Shown here: positions 48,943 through 60,343 of the stretch, in pieces | How positions within the stretch are numbered: the first letter of the stretch is position 1 | Layout: the number at the start of each line of letters is the position of its first letter | DNA from: Neobacillus cucumis | GTDB lineage: Bacteria; Bacillota; Bacilli; Bacillales_B; DSM-18226 | DNA length: 64,000 nt | Direction: 5' to 3' | Assembly: GCF_023715505.1 (NCBI RefSeq) | Contig: NZ_JAMBOH010000003.1 | Location: 124,001 to 188,000, forward strand | Notes under the pieces: generated by a model | The model's database searches: none | What the model saw: the letters and a program-made list of their open reading frames with translations, nothing else | What the model was told of the DNA's origin: nothing | Made by a program: the position numbers and the translations under genes

Positions 48943-51207
48943 CTAGACCTGAGGCTGATCAGAGTATTTTCTTTTTTCCTTAACGGTTCTAATGACACCC
49001 TTCTTTTTCAGTTCCTTGCACTTCATAACATACCATAAAGAACCTGCGACAAAGACGGATGAATAAACACCGACAATTAATCCGACAAACAACGCAATTG
49101 AGAAATTACGAATCGAAGGACTTCCAAAGATCATTATGCATGCTGTAGTAACTAGGACAGTAAGAACCGTATTAATGGAACGAGTTAACGTTTGACGAAT
49201 ACTTACGTTTACCACATCAGCAATATCCTGGACCGTTTTAAGACGTTTTTTCTTATGCATATTTTCACGAACCCGGTCAAACGTGACAATTGTATCATGG
49301 TTTGAATAACCAACAATAGTCAAAATCGCCGCGATGTAGTTTAAATCTACTTCAAGTCTTGTGATGCTGAAAATGGCAATCATAAAGAATGCATCGTGAA
49401 GTATAGCAGCAATAGCTGCGATGGCCATATAGGCCTCAAATCGGATTGAAACATAGAGAATGATGCCTATTGATGCCAGCAGCACAGAAATAAAGGCATT
49501 TTTCGCCAGTTCTTTACCTACAGTCGGAGAAACTGTGCTGACATTCGGCTCATAGCCATATTCCTTTTTTAAATCTGCTTTTAAAGAAGCAATCTCATTC
49601 TTAGACAATACCCCAATCATTCGAACAGCACCAATTTGATTGTTGTTACCTGAGATTACTACATCATCCGGCTTTAAACCGCGATCAGTAAAAGCGCTTC
49701 TAACCTCTTCTGTAGTTAATGGCGTCTTCGATTGTACCTCTATCCGAGTACCACTCGAAAAATCAATACCTAAGTTCAAGCGGAAAATAGCAAGAACGAT
49801 AATACCTGCGAGAATGAGAGTGCCCGATAAAACAAATACTTTCTTCCTTAAACCAACAAAATCAATTTTATCAAATCTGGTTGGCAAGTCGACAGTATCA
49901 ACGTTATCGTTAATATTGTTAATTTGTGAAGGATGTACGGCAAACCAACCGGGTTTTTTATTAACAATACCACTCTTCACCCATAGTCCTAATAGCAGCC
50001 TTGACCCATAAACATTTGTCAAAAAGCTCATTAGAACACTCACAATTAACATGGTCGCAAACCCTTTTACAGAACTTGTCCCATAGAAAAATAATACACA
50101 CGCTGTAAGAATGGTTGTTAAGTTTGCGTCAAATATAGCTGTAAAGGCATGTTTCTCACCAGCTTCGAACGCCGACTTTAGGCTTCGGCCTACCTTTAAT
50201 TCTTCACGAATTCGTTCATAGGTGATGATGTTGGCATCGACTGCCATACCTACCCCGAGGATGATTGCAGCAATCCCCGGCAGGGTCAGGACCCCATTCA
50301 TCCAATCAAAAATTAATAGCACTAGATATGTAAAAATGGTTAACGTAATGGTAGCAATAAAACCTGGAAAACGATAATAGAAAATCATAAATAAATAGAT
50401 GATTACGATACCGACGATTCCCGCAAAAACTGTTTCATGTAAGGCCTGTTCCCCAAACTTAGCTCCAACAGAAGTGGAGTATACTTCTTTCAGTTTTACA
50501 GGTAAGGAACCAGCATTTAATAGTGAAGCCAAAGTTTGCGCTTCTTTTGCAGTAAAGCTGCCGACAATCGAAACTGAATCCTGATTAAAGATTTCCTTTA
50601 CAGTCGGAGCCGATAAAAATTTGGGATTTGCTTTAGTTACTTCTTTTTTAAAGGAATCTTTTCCTTCTTCAAAATCCAGCCAAATAACTAGGTAATTGTT
50701 TGGCGCCATATTCATAATCTCTTCAGAGACTTTACGGAATTTATCAGCACTTTTTAATGATAAAGTAACGCTTGGTGCCCCATTTTGATCAAAGGTTTGC
50801 TTAGCTCCCCCTTGCTTCAAATCGGACCCGTCCATCATTAGTTTGTCATTGGCATCTCGGAAAGAAAGATTTGCTTGAGTGGACAAGATTTCCCTTGCTT
50901 TGTTTTGGTCTTTTACGCCGGCAAGCTGAACACGAATTCGGTTTGTACCCTCAATTTGAATACTAGGTTCACTTACTCCTAGGACGTTAATCCGTTTATC
51001 GAGGGCTTCCGCAGTACTAGCCAAGACGTCCTTTGTAATTTTTTGCCCTTTTTTCGCTGGCTGAACCTCGTATAAGACCTCAAATCCCCCTTGAAGGTCA
51101 AGTCCAAGCTTCATATTATTTAAGATGTTCTTTGTTGTTGCTCCAATTGTGCTTCCAAAAATGAGAATCAAAAGAAAGAAAGCAATAATTCTACTACGCT
51201 TTACCAT
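48943..51207 (-). CDS. secDF: Protein translocase fusion subunit SecDF
   Basis: 754 aa, fused SecD and SecF as in bacilli. SecD half: first helix, the LGLDLQGGFEVLYEV motif (about residue 35), periplasmic P1 domain, then five helices. SecF half begins near residue 465 with LGIDFSSGTRIEVQ, and ends with five more helices (VGYSNHDTIVTFDRVREN). Twelve membrane segments in all. It uses the proton gradient to drive late secretion. Stop abuts a short repeat; upstream is a consensus promoter. Confidence 0.96.
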   Translation of the reverse strand: MVKRSRIIAFFLLILIFGSTIGATTKNILNNMKLGLDLQGGFEVLYEVQPAKKGQKITKDVLASTAEALDKRINVLGVSEPSIQIEGTNRIRVQLAGVKDQNKAREILSTQANLSFRDANDKLMMDGSDLKQGGAKQTFDQNGAPSVTLSLKSADKFRKVSEEIMNMAPNNYLVIWLDFEEGKDSFKKEVTKANPKFLSAPTVKEIFNQDSVSIVGSFTAKEAQTLASLLNAGSLPVKLKEVYSTSVGAKFGEQALHETVFAGIVGIVIIYLFMIFYYRFPGFIATITLTIFTYLVLLIFDWMNGVLTLPGIAAIILGVGMAVDANIITYERIREELKVGRSLKSAFEAGEKHAFTAIFDANLTTILTACVLFFYGTSSVKGFATMLIVSVLMSFLTNVYGSRLLLGLWVKSGIVNKKPGWFAVHPSQINNINDNVDTVDLPTRFDKIDFVGLRKKVFVLSGTLILAGIIVLAIFRLNLGIDFSSGTRIEVQSKTPLTTEEVRSAFTDRGLKPDDVVISGNNNQIGAVRMIGVLSKNEIASLKADLKKEYGYEPNVSTVSPTVGKELAKNAFISVLLASIGIILYVSIRFEAYMAIAAIAAILHDAFFMIAIFSITRLEVDLNYIAAILTIVGYSNHDTIVTFDRVRENMHKKKRLKTVQDIADVVNVSIRQTLTRSINTVLTVLVTTACIMIFGSPSIRNFSIALFVGLIVGVYSSVFVAGSLWYVMKCKELKKKGVIRTVKEKRKYSDQPQV

Positions 51208-51291
51208 TATGTAATGTTCCTCCTTATTGCATGTGCAAAAGCACTGTTACGTTTACCCCTATTTAAGAATAATGAAAAAGTCACTTCTTTC

Positions 51292-51320
51292 ATTATGAAA
51301 TAACTTCTACAGACTGTCAA
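51292..51320 (-). promoter_or_regulatory. Sigma-A promoter of secDF
   Basis: Minus strand TTGACA (51320-51315), 17-bp spacer, CATAAT (51297-51292). The family B repeat begins 24 bp upstream of the -35. Confidence 0.75.
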
Positions 51321-51343
51321 TTTAACATTTTTTCTTATTTTAG

Positions 51344-51525
51344 GGCTGTGTTAAGCTTGAGGTTGATTTCCACTCCTGGCGCTTCGCTTTCCGCGGGCGG
51401 TCCGGGGAGCCTCCTCGGCGCTTAAGCGCCTGTGGGGTCTCCCCTGCCCCGTACTCCCGCAGGAGTCTGCGCGCCTTCCGCTCCAATCAACATGCTTAAA
51501 ATCAACAATAACCTTTAACACAGCC
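51344..51525. repeat. GC-rich MITE-like element between comN and secDF (family B, copy 2)
   Basis: Perfect 11-bp terminal inverted repeats GGCTGTGTTAA (51344-51354) and TTAACACAGCC (51515-51525). Interior blocks CGCGGGCGG, GGGGAGCCTCCTCGG, CCCGTACTCCCGCAGGAG and CTCCAATCAAC match copy 1. The last base is also the third base of the comN stop codon (TAG) on the minus strand. Confidence 0.88.
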
Positions 51526-51821
51526 TATTTTAAAAGCTCCTTAAGCTCTTCTTCATTATCAATCGAGAATTCGGAAGTTTTATAGGATTCGATGGTTACA
51601 TAATTTAGATAGTCACTTACCCTAACAGAGAGAATATCCTGGATCATTTCATAAAGCCTCATCTCATGTTTTACCTTTTTCCACTTTTTCTTTACTAGGA
51701 ATTTCCAAAAACCTTGTTCTGATACAGAGTCAATTCCCAGCAGGCGAAACTCCTCTAATTTGCTCTTTAATGCAGGCTGTACTTGGGTACGAAACTCTTC
51801 GTTTACGTGACTATTATCCAT
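51525..51821 (-). CDS. comN: Post-transcriptional regulator ComN
   Basis: 98 aa, all-helical and charged, beginning MDNSHVNEEFRTQVQPALKS. The sequence and the place next to secDF and spoVB match B. subtilis ComN (YrzD), which promotes comE operon mRNA accumulation and localises to septa and poles via DivIVA. The stop codon coincides with the edge of the family B repeat, so its transcript 3' end may be altered in this strain. SD GGGGAGG-type (GCAGAGAGA near start is weaker). Confidence 0.85.
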   Translation of the reverse strand: MDNSHVNEEFRTQVQPALKSKLEEFRLLGIDSVSEQGFWKFLVKKKWKKVKHEMRLYEMIQDILSVRVSDYLNYVTIESYKTSEFSIDNEEELKELLK

Positions 51822-51969
51822 TCTCTCTGCCTCCCCAAAATCTCGTTTAAAAATTCACCGTTTATGAAAACCATTCAAAAAGCCAGTACAACTTGTCATG
51901 CTTTGTCCACCACTAGGCATATAGTTAATTGTATATGAATTCTTCTTATTTGAGAAGGTGGGAACCAAA

Positions 51970-53520
51970 ATGTCGAAGTTTTTAAAAGGGACTTTTATCC
52001 TTTTAGTTGCAGGTTTTATCACAAGAGTCCTAGGCTTTATTTATCGGATTGTTCTGGCAAGAAGTATAGGCGAAGAAGGCGTCGGTTTATATATGATGGC
52101 ATATCCTACGTTCATTCTTGTCGTAACGATTATTCAGTTAGGTCTTCCGGTTGCTATCTCGAAAAACATTGCAGAGGCGGAGGCCAAAGGTGATCATGCC
52201 GAAATCAAAAAAATCCTAGTCGTTTCCCTGGCGATCACGGTGGGTTTATCGATTGTCTTTACACCAGCATTGATTTTACTGGCACCTATTCTATCAACCA
52301 CACTGTTTACAGACCCAAGAACCTACTATCCTCTGATGGCAATTGCCCCAGCACTTCCCATTATCGCAGTGGCATCTGTGTTGAGAGGATACTTTCAAGG
52401 CCGGCAAAATATGCGGCCATCAGCCATTTCACAAATACTTGAACAATTTGTGCGGATTACGTTAATCGCAACAGCAACTAAAACATTCCTCCCTTATGGA
52501 GTGGAATATGCGGCGGCAGCGGCTATGGCGGCCTCCGTTTTAGGCGAATTGCTTTCTCTCGTTTATTTACTGACTACCTTTAAATTAAAAAAACGGTTTA
52601 AGCTGAGAAAAAACTTTTTCCAATTTGTTCAAAAAGGAAAACGAACTTTTAAAAATTTAATGGAAATCGCTCTGCCTACGATGGGAAGCAGAATGATTGG
52701 TTCAATCTCTTGGTTTTTTGAGCCGATTGTTGTGGCCCACAGTCTAGCCCTAGCAGGTGTCCTTGCAGGTGATGCTACAAAGCAATATGGTGCCTTAACC
52801 GGTTATGCCATGCCGTTGTTAATGCTGCCTTCCTTTGTTACCTTTTCGCTGGCAACCTCCCTTGTACCTGCTATTAGTGAGGCAAATTCTAAAAATCAAC
52901 ATAATATTATTGAATATCGATTACAACAAGCATTGCGGTTTGTGTTTTTAACAGGCGGGCTTGCCGTGATTATCCTCTATGTATTAGCAGACCCGCTCAT
53001 GCAGCTGATGTACGGCTCTACAAAAGGATCCTTTTTTATCCGCCTTATGGCTCCATTTATGTTGGTTTACTACTATCAAGGTCCATTACAGGCAGTGTTA
53101 CAGGCCTTAAATCTCGCTCGAGCAGCAATGATTAATAGTCTAATTGGTTCAGTTGTTAAAACAGCTGTAATTTTCTTACTTGCCTCCCAAGCCTCATTCG
53201 GTATTAATGGGGCTGCCCTAGGAATTGTGGTTGGTTTTGTCCTTGTAACCGGACTACATTTTGCAACCGTATTAAAGAAGGTTTCCTTTTCCTTTTATAC
53301 AAGAGATTACTTAAAGGGGTTCCTTGTAATGGGGCTCTCAGGCTGGCTGGGCTATTATCTTTTTGACCATTTCCTTTTACAGGAACATTTAATTGTCCGT
53401 GTCATCGCAGCGGCATTCGCAATGGTAGTTTCTTATTTTGCCATGCTCGTTTTATTCCGCCTTATTAAAAAAGAGGAACTAAAGCGGATCCCATGGTTTG
53501 GAAACCTAATCCCTTCGTGA
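51970..53520 (+). CDS. spoVB: Stage V sporulation protein B (MurJ-like flippase)
   Basis: 516 aa from the ATG of MSKFLKGTFILLVAG, after SD AGAAGGTGG; an in-frame GTG at 51958 overlaps this SD. About 14 membrane helices in the MOP exporter superfamily (PF01943/PF14667). SpoVB is required for spore cortex synthesis, probably as a lipid-II flippase. A CATATAGT sequence (51918-51925) resembles a sigma-E -10. The upstream arm is divergent from comN. Followed by a strong terminator. Confidence 0.94.
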   Translation: MSKFLKGTFILLVAGFITRVLGFIYRIVLARSIGEEGVGLYMMAYPTFILVVTIIQLGLPVAISKNIAEAEAKGDHAEIKKILVVSLAITVGLSIVFTPALILLAPILSTTLFTDPRTYYPLMAIAPALPIIAVASVLRGYFQGRQNMRPSAISQILEQFVRITLIATATKTFLPYGVEYAAAAAMAASVLGELLSLVYLLTTFKLKKRFKLRKNFFQFVQKGKRTFKNLMEIALPTMGSRMIGSISWFFEPIVVAHSLALAGVLAGDATKQYGALTGYAMPLLMLPSFVTFSLATSLVPAISEANSKNQHNIIEYRLQQALRFVFLTGGLAVIILYVLADPLMQLMYGSTKGSFFIRLMAPFMLVYYYQGPLQAVLQALNLARAAMINSLIGSVVKTAVIFLLASQASFGINGAALGIVVGFVLVTGLHFATVLKKVSFSFYTRDYLKGFLVMGLSGWLGYYLFDHFLLQEHLIVRVIAAAFAMVVSYFAMLVLFRLIKKEELKRIPWFGNLIPS

Positions 53521-53538
53521 CCAATCTTACTAAACCAA

Positions 53539-53569
53539 AAGAAGACATGCCTTATGGGCGTGTCTTCTT
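53539..53569. terminator. Terminator between spoVB and yrbG
   Basis: AAGAAGACATGCC-TTATG-GGCGTGTCTTCTT, a near-perfect 13-bp stem. It ends inside the yrbG stop codon, so it serves both convergent genes. Confidence 0.75.
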
Positions 53570-54227
53570 AATCGTAATCCTTTAAATCGATATAAAAGTT
53601 TCCATTTTCAAAACTGCAAAAAGAAATGTCCTTAACTTCGCGGTATCCCTTCTTTTTCAATTCCTGCCGCAGCCAGAGATTTGTTTTATTGATCCGCTTT
53701 AGATTTTCTTCGTCAATTTGTCCATCCATTATTAAGGGGATCGTGATGTCGCCCTGCTTTGTCGGGTCTTCAGGGTTTTTTAATTTTTCTATCACTGATA
53801 AACTTCCGGAGGGTTCGAGAATAGCAAATTCAACGTCCGCTATGCTGCGGATGTCCTTTTCTCTTAATTGCACCATTAAATCATCAAAATTATAGCGCTG
53901 CTTACGCATGGCCTTCTCATCAATTTTCCCCCTGTTAATAATAATAATTGGCTTACCATCAATCAAATCACGTAACCTTTTACTCTTTAATGATAAAATC
54001 GCCATGGTGATCTGAATGGTCATTAAAACTAACATGGGAACCATCGTTTGGAATAACGGTGAATGATGATTTTCAATGGAAACAACCGCCATCTCACCAA
54101 TCATAATGAATACGACAAGATCCAGAATACTTAGTTCACCAATTTCACGTTTGCCCATCACTCGAAAAATGAGGAGGATGAGGAGATAAAACACAATGGT
54201 CCGAAACACGATCGATACATATTCCAC
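53568..54227 (-). CDS. yrbG: DUF421 family membrane protein YrbG
   Basis: 219 aa. Three N-terminal membrane helices include the [23 protein letters not shown] block typical of DUF421; the C-terminal half is a soluble domain ([27 protein letters not shown]...). Relatives include YetF/YkjA, spore proteins linked to germination. B. subtilis yrbG also neighbours spoVB. No direct function is known. Confidence 0.9.
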   Translation of the reverse strand: MEYVSIVFRTIVFYLLILLIFRVMGKREIGELSILDLVVFIMIGEMAVVSIENHHSPLFQTMVPMLVLMTIQITMAILSLKSKRLRDLIDGKPIIIINRGKIDEKAMRKQRYNFDDLMVQLREKDIRSIADVEFAILEPSGSLSVIEKLKNPEDPTKQGDITIPLIMDGQIDEENLKRINKTNLWLRQELKKKGYREVKDISFCSFENGNFYIDLKDYD

Positions 54228-54421
54228 TATTGGTCCGCCCCTTTTTTTAAATCACTGAATAGTATCGGATATTTTATTGTCATTTATGAAAGGAAGTTAG
54301 TTCCAAAAAAATTCTTATAGAGCGGAAGTATTTATTCTACTTTGTGCTTTGCCTGAATACGCTTGTACTAGGAAGAATAACTGTCTAGGACTTGGCCAGC
54401 TAAAAAGAGGAAGGGTTGGTC

Positions 54422-54838
54422 TTGGAACGAAGGGGGAGAGTTAAAATCGAATCGAAAAGCTTTGGGGTATCCATACTGTATGGATTAATTTTCATTTTTG
54501 CCTTTGCCCTAGTTTGCAGTCTTATTTTTGCGTTTATCCTTCGATTTACGTCCGCTCAAGAGGGATCACTTCAATATGTGATTACAGCCTTATCATTCAT
54601 CGGGCTGTTTGGCGGCGGTTTTCTTTCGGGCGGAAAACGAAAAGAAAAAGGCTGGCTTATTGGCGGACTAACAGGGATTTTTTATTCATTTGCTGTCTTT
54701 TTGTTTCAATATCTTGGCTATGACCGCTTGTTTGATGCGGAACAAGTAATTTATCACACCTGCTATACATTGATTGCAATGATGGGCGGAATATTGGGAG
54801 TAAATATTGCTGCCAACAATTCTCGGAGGTCTGCATAA
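54422..54838 (+). CDS. yrzE: TIGR04086 family membrane protein (YrzE)
   Basis: 138 aa if started at the TTG at 54422 (SD AGAGGAAGG 7 nt upstream); a second TTG at 54416 is closer to the SD. Four membrane helices are evident, with glycine-rich GLFGGGFLSGGKRKEKGWLIGG between helices 2 and 3. This is the TIGR04086 (YrzE) plan, an uncharacterised family found in spore formers between spoVB and yajC. The start is uncertain. Confidence 0.82.
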   Translation: MERRGRVKIESKSFGVSILYGLIFIFAFALVCSLIFAFILRFTSAQEGSLQYVITALSFIGLFGGGFLSGGKRKEKGWLIGGLTGIFYSFAVFLFQYLGYDRLFDAEQVIYHTCYTLIAMMGGILGVNIAANNSRRSA

Positions 54839-54841
54839 GTC

Positions 54842-54898
54842 AAGCGGAAGCGCCTAGAACAGGGGCTTATGACCCCGAGCCCCTAGGCGCTGCAGCTA
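54842..54898. repeat. Short AGCGCC-type repeat (family C)
   Basis: AAGCGGAAGCGCCTAG ... CTAGGCGCTGCAGCT with GGGGCT...AGCCCC inside: a palindrome-like 57 bp related in its ends to the longer copy at 21405-21552. It lies 4 bp after the yrzE stop. Confidence 0.7.
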
Positions 54899-54936
54899 AA
54901 TCATTTTCAAACATTTAATGCTTTCTTATCTAATAG

Positions 54937-54969
54937 AAAAGGAAGCCATACATGTGTGGCTTCCTTTTT
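54937..54969. terminator. Bidirectional terminator between yrzE and yajC
   Basis: AAAAGGAAGCCA-CACATG-TGGCTTCCTTTT-type stem with A and T tails on both sides. Confidence 0.85.
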
Positions 54970-54977
54970 ATGATTCC

Positions 54978-55277
54978 TTATTTGTTTAGGCTTACGCTTC
55001 CTTCACTTGTACCAGCTGCGGATTCAGTTACCTCACGGATGGCGTTGCGGTCATATGTAAGACGGCTGCCGTCACCACATTTAATCACAACTTTATTATC
55101 GTCAATTGAGTCAATAAAGCCATGAAGACCACCAATCGTGACGATTTTATCCCCTTTTTTCAATTCGTTTTGCATGTTCGCAACCTTTTTTTGGCGCTTT
55201 TGCTGCGGACGGATTAATAGGAAATAAAATAACACAAACATTAATATTAATGGAATGATTGTACCAATACCTTGCAC
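54978..55277 (-). CDS. yajC: Preprotein translocase subunit YajC
   Basis: 99 aa: one N-terminal membrane helix (IIPLILMFVLFYFLLI), the RPQQKRQKK basic motif, then the small beta domain (KGDKIVTIGGLHGFI). YajC associates with SecDF. It is the last gene of ruvA-ruvB-DUF2905-queA-tgt-yajC. Confidence 0.95.
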   Translation of the reverse strand: MQGIGTIIPLILMFVLFYFLLIRPQQKRQKKVANMQNELKKGDKIVTIGGLHGFIDSIDDNKVVIKCGDGSRLTYDRNAIREVTESAAGTSEGSVSLNK

Positions 55278-55305
55278 TCTGTTTCCCTCCTTTCAAAAAC
55301 ATCTA

Positions 55306-56460
<1,155 letters not shown>

Positions 56461-56577
56461 CTATAAAAGGCGGTTGTGAGCAGAGCTAAGCTAAATCAAT
56501 GCAAAGTGCAGAATAAATATTTTACAGAAAAGATTGTTTAGAATCATTTATATTTGCGGCGCTCCGCCCCTTTACCA

Positions 56578-57606
56578 TTAGATGATGAACATTGCATCAC
56601 CAAAGCTGAAAAAGCGATACCGTTCAGCGACGGCTGTATTGTAGGCATGCAAAATATTCTCTCTGCCGGCTAAGGCACTGACCAGCATAATCAGGGTGGA
56701 CTTAGGCAAATGGAAATTAGTAATCATACCGTCAATCGCCTTAAATTCATAACCAGGATAGATAAAAATACTTGTCCAGCCGCTTCCGGCGGTAAATTGT
56801 CCATTATTAGCTGATGCAATCGTCTCTAATGTCCGAGTTGATGTGGTTCCAACCGTTATAATTCTTCCCCCGCTCTGCCTTACCTCGTTCAGCAGCTGAG
56901 CGGTGCCCTCTGTTACCATATAAAATTCGGAGTGCATATCGTGCTCCAATACATCCTCCACACTCACGGGACGAAAAGTACCAAGACCTACATGAAGCGT
57001 GATAAACGCAATATGTACTCCTTTTGCTTTAATTTCCTCTAAAAGGGACTCCGTAAAGTGAAGACCTGCTGTTGGTGCGGCAGCTGATCCCGGTTCGCGG
57101 GCATATACTGTCTGATAACGATCACGGTCTTCTAGCTGTTCTTTTATATAGGGAGGCAGCGGCATTTCACCTAACTGGTCAAGTACCTCGTAGAATATTC
57201 CAGTGTATTTAAACTGTAATACTCTACCGCCATGGTCTGACTCGCCGGTGCAAACAGCTGTAAGCAGCCCATCTCCAAAGACAAGTTCAGTCCCTACCTT
57301 TACTCGCTTTGCCGGCTTGACAAGTGTTTCCCACTGATCGTCCTCCAGTTGTTTTAATAGCAGGACTTCAATCTTGGCACCCGTATCGTTTTTTACACCA
57401 AAAAGGCGTGCAGGCAGTACCTTGGTGTCATTTAAGACAAGGCAGTCCCCTTCACGCAAATATTCTGTAATATTTTTAAACACTTCATGCTTTATTTCGC
57501 CTGTTTGTTTATTTAATACCATTAATCGGCTGTCTGTCCTTGTTTTTAGCGGCACCTGAGCAATGAGTTCCTCAGGCAAATGAAAATCAAAAATATCTAC
57601 TTTCAT
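56578..57606 (-). CDS. queA: S-adenosylmethionine:tRNA ribosyltransferase-isomerase
   Basis: 342 aa. Start [17 protein letters not shown], then [25 protein letters not shown] and the [14 protein letters not shown] block at the C-terminus are QueA hallmarks. It transfers the ribosyl group of SAM to preQ1-tRNA, giving epoxyqueuosine. Between DUF2905 and tgt, with a 132-bp gap before tgt that shows no obvious terminator. Confidence 0.97.
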   Translation of the reverse strand: MKVDIFDFHLPEELIAQVPLKTRTDSRLMVLNKQTGEIKHEVFKNITEYLREGDCLVLNDTKVLPARLFGVKNDTGAKIEVLLLKQLEDDQWETLVKPAKRVKVGTELVFGDGLLTAVCTGESDHGGRVLQFKYTGIFYEVLDQLGEMPLPPYIKEQLEDRDRYQTVYAREPGSAAAPTAGLHFTESLLEEIKAKGVHIAFITLHVGLGTFRPVSVEDVLEHDMHSEFYMVTEGTAQLLNEVRQSGGRIITVGTTSTRTLETIASANNGQFTAGSGWTSIFIYPGYEFKAIDGMITNFHLPKSTLIMLVSALAGRENILHAYNTAVAERYRFFSFGDAMFII

Positions 57607-57623
57607 AATCTATCACACCTTAC

Positions 57624-57830
57624 TTATCGAAATCTCCCTAAAAAATAAAAAAACAGGGATAATACAATACTTACTATGATCGATGTCACAAGAGGGAAAT
57701 AAAAGGTCGCATTCCCTTTCTTGATTACGACATCTCCCGGAAGCCTTCCTAAATGTAAAAATTGAATCAAAAATCCAATAATAAACAAAAGGGCGCCAAT
57801 GACCATTAATATTTTGGATAAAGAGGTCAT
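57624..57830 (-). CDS. DUF2905 family membrane protein
   Basis: 68 aa, two membrane helices ([18 protein letters not shown] and [17 protein letters not shown]) joined by the conserved [19 protein letters not shown] loop, the DUF2905 signature. Its ATG overlaps the ruvB stop (ATGA), so it is translationally coupled. The family is widespread next to ruvB; its function is unknown. Confidence 0.92.
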   Translation of the reverse strand: MTSLSKILMVIGALLFIIGFLIQFLHLGRLPGDVVIKKGNATFYFPLVTSIIVSIVLSLFFYFLGRFR

Positions 57831-58828
57831 TCCATCGGCACCTCCATGCCAAAATGGTGATATACTGCACCAGTTACGACCCTGCCACGGGGGGTTCGCT
57901 GTAAAAACCCAATTTGGAGGAGATATGGCTCATACACGTCTTCTATCGTTTCTGCCTCTTCCCCAATCGATGCAGCAATCGTATCAAGCCCAACTGGACC
58001 GCCGCGGAATTTTTCAATAATACCTTTTAATAGCTTGTGATCAATATGATCAAGTCCTAAACGGTCGACCTGCAGTAATTCCAATGCTTGTCTTGCTTGG
58101 GACAGGTCAATTGTACCATTCCCCTTCACTTGTGCAAAATCCCTTACCCGACGAAGAAGACGGTTAGCGATTCTTGGGGTTCCCCTTGCCCTTCTGGCAA
58201 TTTCAGCTGCAGAAGGTTCATCCATTTCAGTTTCAAACAAATCAGCTGTTCGCAATACAATATTTTTTAGTTGGTCTTCCTTATAATACTCGAGCCTGCA
58301 CAAAACTCCAAATCGGTCGCGTAACGGAGCGGATAAAGAGCCTGCCCGGGTAGTAGCACCGACTAATGTAAACGGAGGAAGGTCAAGCCGGACGGACCTC
58401 GCACTTGGCCCTTTTCCGATGACAATATCCAGACAAAAGTCTTCCATCGCCGGATAAAGTACTTCTTCTATTGTCCGTGGGAGCCTGTGAATTTCATCGA
58501 TAAATAACACGTCCCCAGGTTCAAGAGAGGTTAGGATGGCAGCTAGATCACCAGGCCGTTCGATAGCTGGGCCTGAGGTTGTCCGGATATTCACTCCCAT
58601 TTCATTGGCAATAATCACCGCAAGTGTTGTCTTTCCTAATCCCGGAGGACCATAAAGGAGAACATGATCAAGTGTCTCCTTTCGCAGCTTTGCGGCCTTA
58701 ATAAATATCTCGAGATTCTCTTTTACCTGAGTTTGCCCGATGTATTGCTTTAATGTTTGCGGCCTCAGGCTTTGTTCAATCGTAATCTCGCTTTCATTCA
58801 CTTCACTCGATATAATCCGCTCGTCCAT
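57827..58828 (-). CDS. ruvB: Holliday junction branch migration ATPase RuvB
   Basis: 333 aa AAA+ protein. Walker [12 protein letters not shown] (about residue 60), Walker [10 protein letters not shown], sensor 1 GATTRAG, arginine finger region [10 protein letters not shown], and the C-terminal winged helix LQRTPRGRV. Forms hexamers that drive branch migration with RuvA. It follows ruvA by 10 bp. Confidence 0.98.
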   Translation of the reverse strand: MDERIISSEVNESEITIEQSLRPQTLKQYIGQTQVKENLEIFIKAAKLRKETLDHVLLYGPPGLGKTTLAVIIANEMGVNIRTTSGPAIERPGDLAAILTSLEPGDVLFIDEIHRLPRTIEEVLYPAMEDFCLDIVIGKGPSARSVRLDLPPFTLVGATTRAGSLSAPLRDRFGVLCRLEYYKEDQLKNIVLRTADLFETEMDEPSAAEIARRARGTPRIANRLLRRVRDFAQVKGNGTIDLSQARQALELLQVDRLGLDHIDHKLLKGIIEKFRGGPVGLDTIAASIGEEAETIEDVYEPYLLQIGFLQRTPRGRVVTGAVYHHFGMEVPME

Positions 58829-58838
58829 GAATTATCAC

Positions 58839-59450
58839 CTATTTCAAAAGCCGTTGGAGGGCTTTTTTAATATATTGATCGGTTGAAAGCTGCTCTTTTT
58901 GTAATTCAGGAGAAATCTTTTTAATTTCTTTCTCAGAATAGCCAAGGGCTTTTAAGGCAAGGATGGCTTCTTCGAAGGACGAATTGATTAACTGCTCAGG
59001 CAGTGGAAATTCGTTAGCATTGAAAAGATTAGGGAAGTAATCGGGCACGATATCCTGTAATTTCCCTTTCAGGTCAAGAATCATTTGCCGCGCTGTTTTT
59101 TTGCCGACGCCGGGAAATTTGACAAGAAAGCTTTCATCTTCATTTTCAATGGCATTAACCACTTGCTTGACTTCACCTGAAGCTAGAATGGCCAGCGCAC
59201 CCTTAGGGCCAATCCCCGAGACATTTAATAGTTTGGTAAAAAGTCTCTTTTCCTCTCTTGTTTCAAATCCGTATAGGGCGATCACATCTTCGCGGACATA
59301 ATGGTAGGTATAAACAGTTACCATTGTTTCCATCTTACCGGCGAAAATAAACGGATTGGGTGTGGAGATTTGGTAGCCAATCCCATTATTTTCGACGACG
59401 ATGTATTCTGGACCGACAAACTCTACCATCCCTTTTATAAATTCATACAA
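58839..59450 (-). CDS. ruvA: Holliday junction branch migration complex subunit RuvA
   Basis: 203 aa with a TTG start ([11 protein letters not shown]) after SD GGGGAGAG. The ATG four bases into the frame is out of frame. Domain I OB fold, domain II with HhH motifs [13 protein letters not shown] and [13 protein letters not shown], and domain III binding RuvB ([11 protein letters not shown]) are complete. Leads the ruvAB-queA-tgt-yajC operon. Confidence 0.97.
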   Translation of the reverse strand: MYEFIKGMVEFVGPEYIVVENNGIGYQISTPNPFIFAGKMETMVTVYTYHYVREDVIALYGFETREEKRLFTKLLNVSGIGPKGALAILASGEVKQVVNAIENEDESFLVKFPGVGKKTARQMILDLKGKLQDIVPDYFPNLFNANEFPLPEQLINSSFEEAILALKALGYSEKEIKKISPELQKEQLSTDQYIKKALQRLLK

Positions 59451-59616
59451 TCGTATTCTCTCCCCAATTAAACCTCAAAGGTTTTTCTCTTGAAAAATCA
59501 GCTATCTTTCATTTTAACATAAGTTTAGAAGGTTATTGAAGAAATTCGTTTCTTCCTAAAAAGTCTAATAATTCAGTATGACTAAAGTTGGGATGGAGGT
59601 AAAAAGCTAGTTACAT

Positions 59617-59650
59617 AAAAAAACAGGCTGATTTGACTCAATCAGTCTGA
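59617..59650 (-). terminator. Terminator of bofC
   Basis: CAGACTGATT-GAGTC-AAATCAGCCTG (59649-59624) followed by TTTTTTT on the minus strand, directly after bofC. Confidence 0.85.
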
Positions 59651-59661
59651 ATTTGACAGGT

Positions 59662-60210
59662 CTACTCTTCTTTTAAAGAATAAGGTTCAAACGTCTCTAA
59701 AACCTCAACGTAATGGTCTCTGGATTTAATGGGGATACCCTGTATTAATTCTTCTTGTTTTTTACCCTCAAGTTTCTTGATATCTATTTGAAAGAATGAC
59801 TGAATAATCCGTGATTGTCCCGGCCGGCCATTAAAGATCGTTAAAACACCATCCTCTGTAACACCAAAAAAACCATTTACTTTTAATAATGGGGAGATAT
59901 CGTCAACCTGCTTTCGGAATACATAGGTTGAATCGTGAATGTTGGTAAGCTGCCATTGGTCATATTTAGCCCAAAAATTATCCATTTTCCAACATGTCTC
60001 GTGCACTAATTCCTGACTTACTTCCCCATCAAGATAGACTCTTTCTAGGATAACCGTCAAGTTGAGCGGCTCTGTCCTCGGTGTTTGGTAATCTTGCTGT
60101 GCAGCCGAGCTTATTGGTATTAGCCCTGGAACCCTTACGATAAACATGAAGAGAATAACAGCAAATACGGCTAATGTGTACCTGTACATTGCTATCCAAA
60201 TGACCCTCAT
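59662..60210 (-). CDS. bofC: Forespore regulator BofC
   Basis: 182 aa from the ATG of MRVIWIAMYRYTL, with SD GAGGTG; a GTG three codons upstream lies inside the SD. One N-terminal membrane/signal helix is followed by the BofC domains, including LTVILERVYLDGEVSQELV. BofC in the forespore intermembrane space restrains SpoIVB, and so the timing of SigK processing; sigK itself lies in this window. Lies upstream of ruvA as in B. subtilis. Confidence 0.92.
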   Translation of the reverse strand: MRVIWIAMYRYTLAVFAVILFMFIVRVPGLIPISSAAQQDYQTPRTEPLNLTVILERVYLDGEVSQELVHETCWKMDNFWAKYDQWQLTNIHDSTYVFRKQVDDISPLLKVNGFFGVTEDGVLTIFNGRPGQSRIIQSFFQIDIKKLEGKKQEELIQGIPIKSRDHYVEVLETFEPYSLKEE

Positions 60211-60297
60211 GTTACTCACCTCTTAATGTTAATTATTGAACATACCTTACAGTACTAGTTTAGCCTTTATTTGCCTTATTATCCTTTAGAAAATGAT

Positions 60298-60328
60298 AAA
60301 AAAAAGAGGCAAGCCCGAAAGCTGCCTC
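60298..60328 (-). terminator. Terminator of coxA
   Basis: GAGGCAGCTTTCGGGCTTGCCTC (60328-60306) with a TTTTTTTT run on the minus strand. Confidence 0.8.
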
Positions 60329-60343
60329 CCGATGGGGAGTGGA

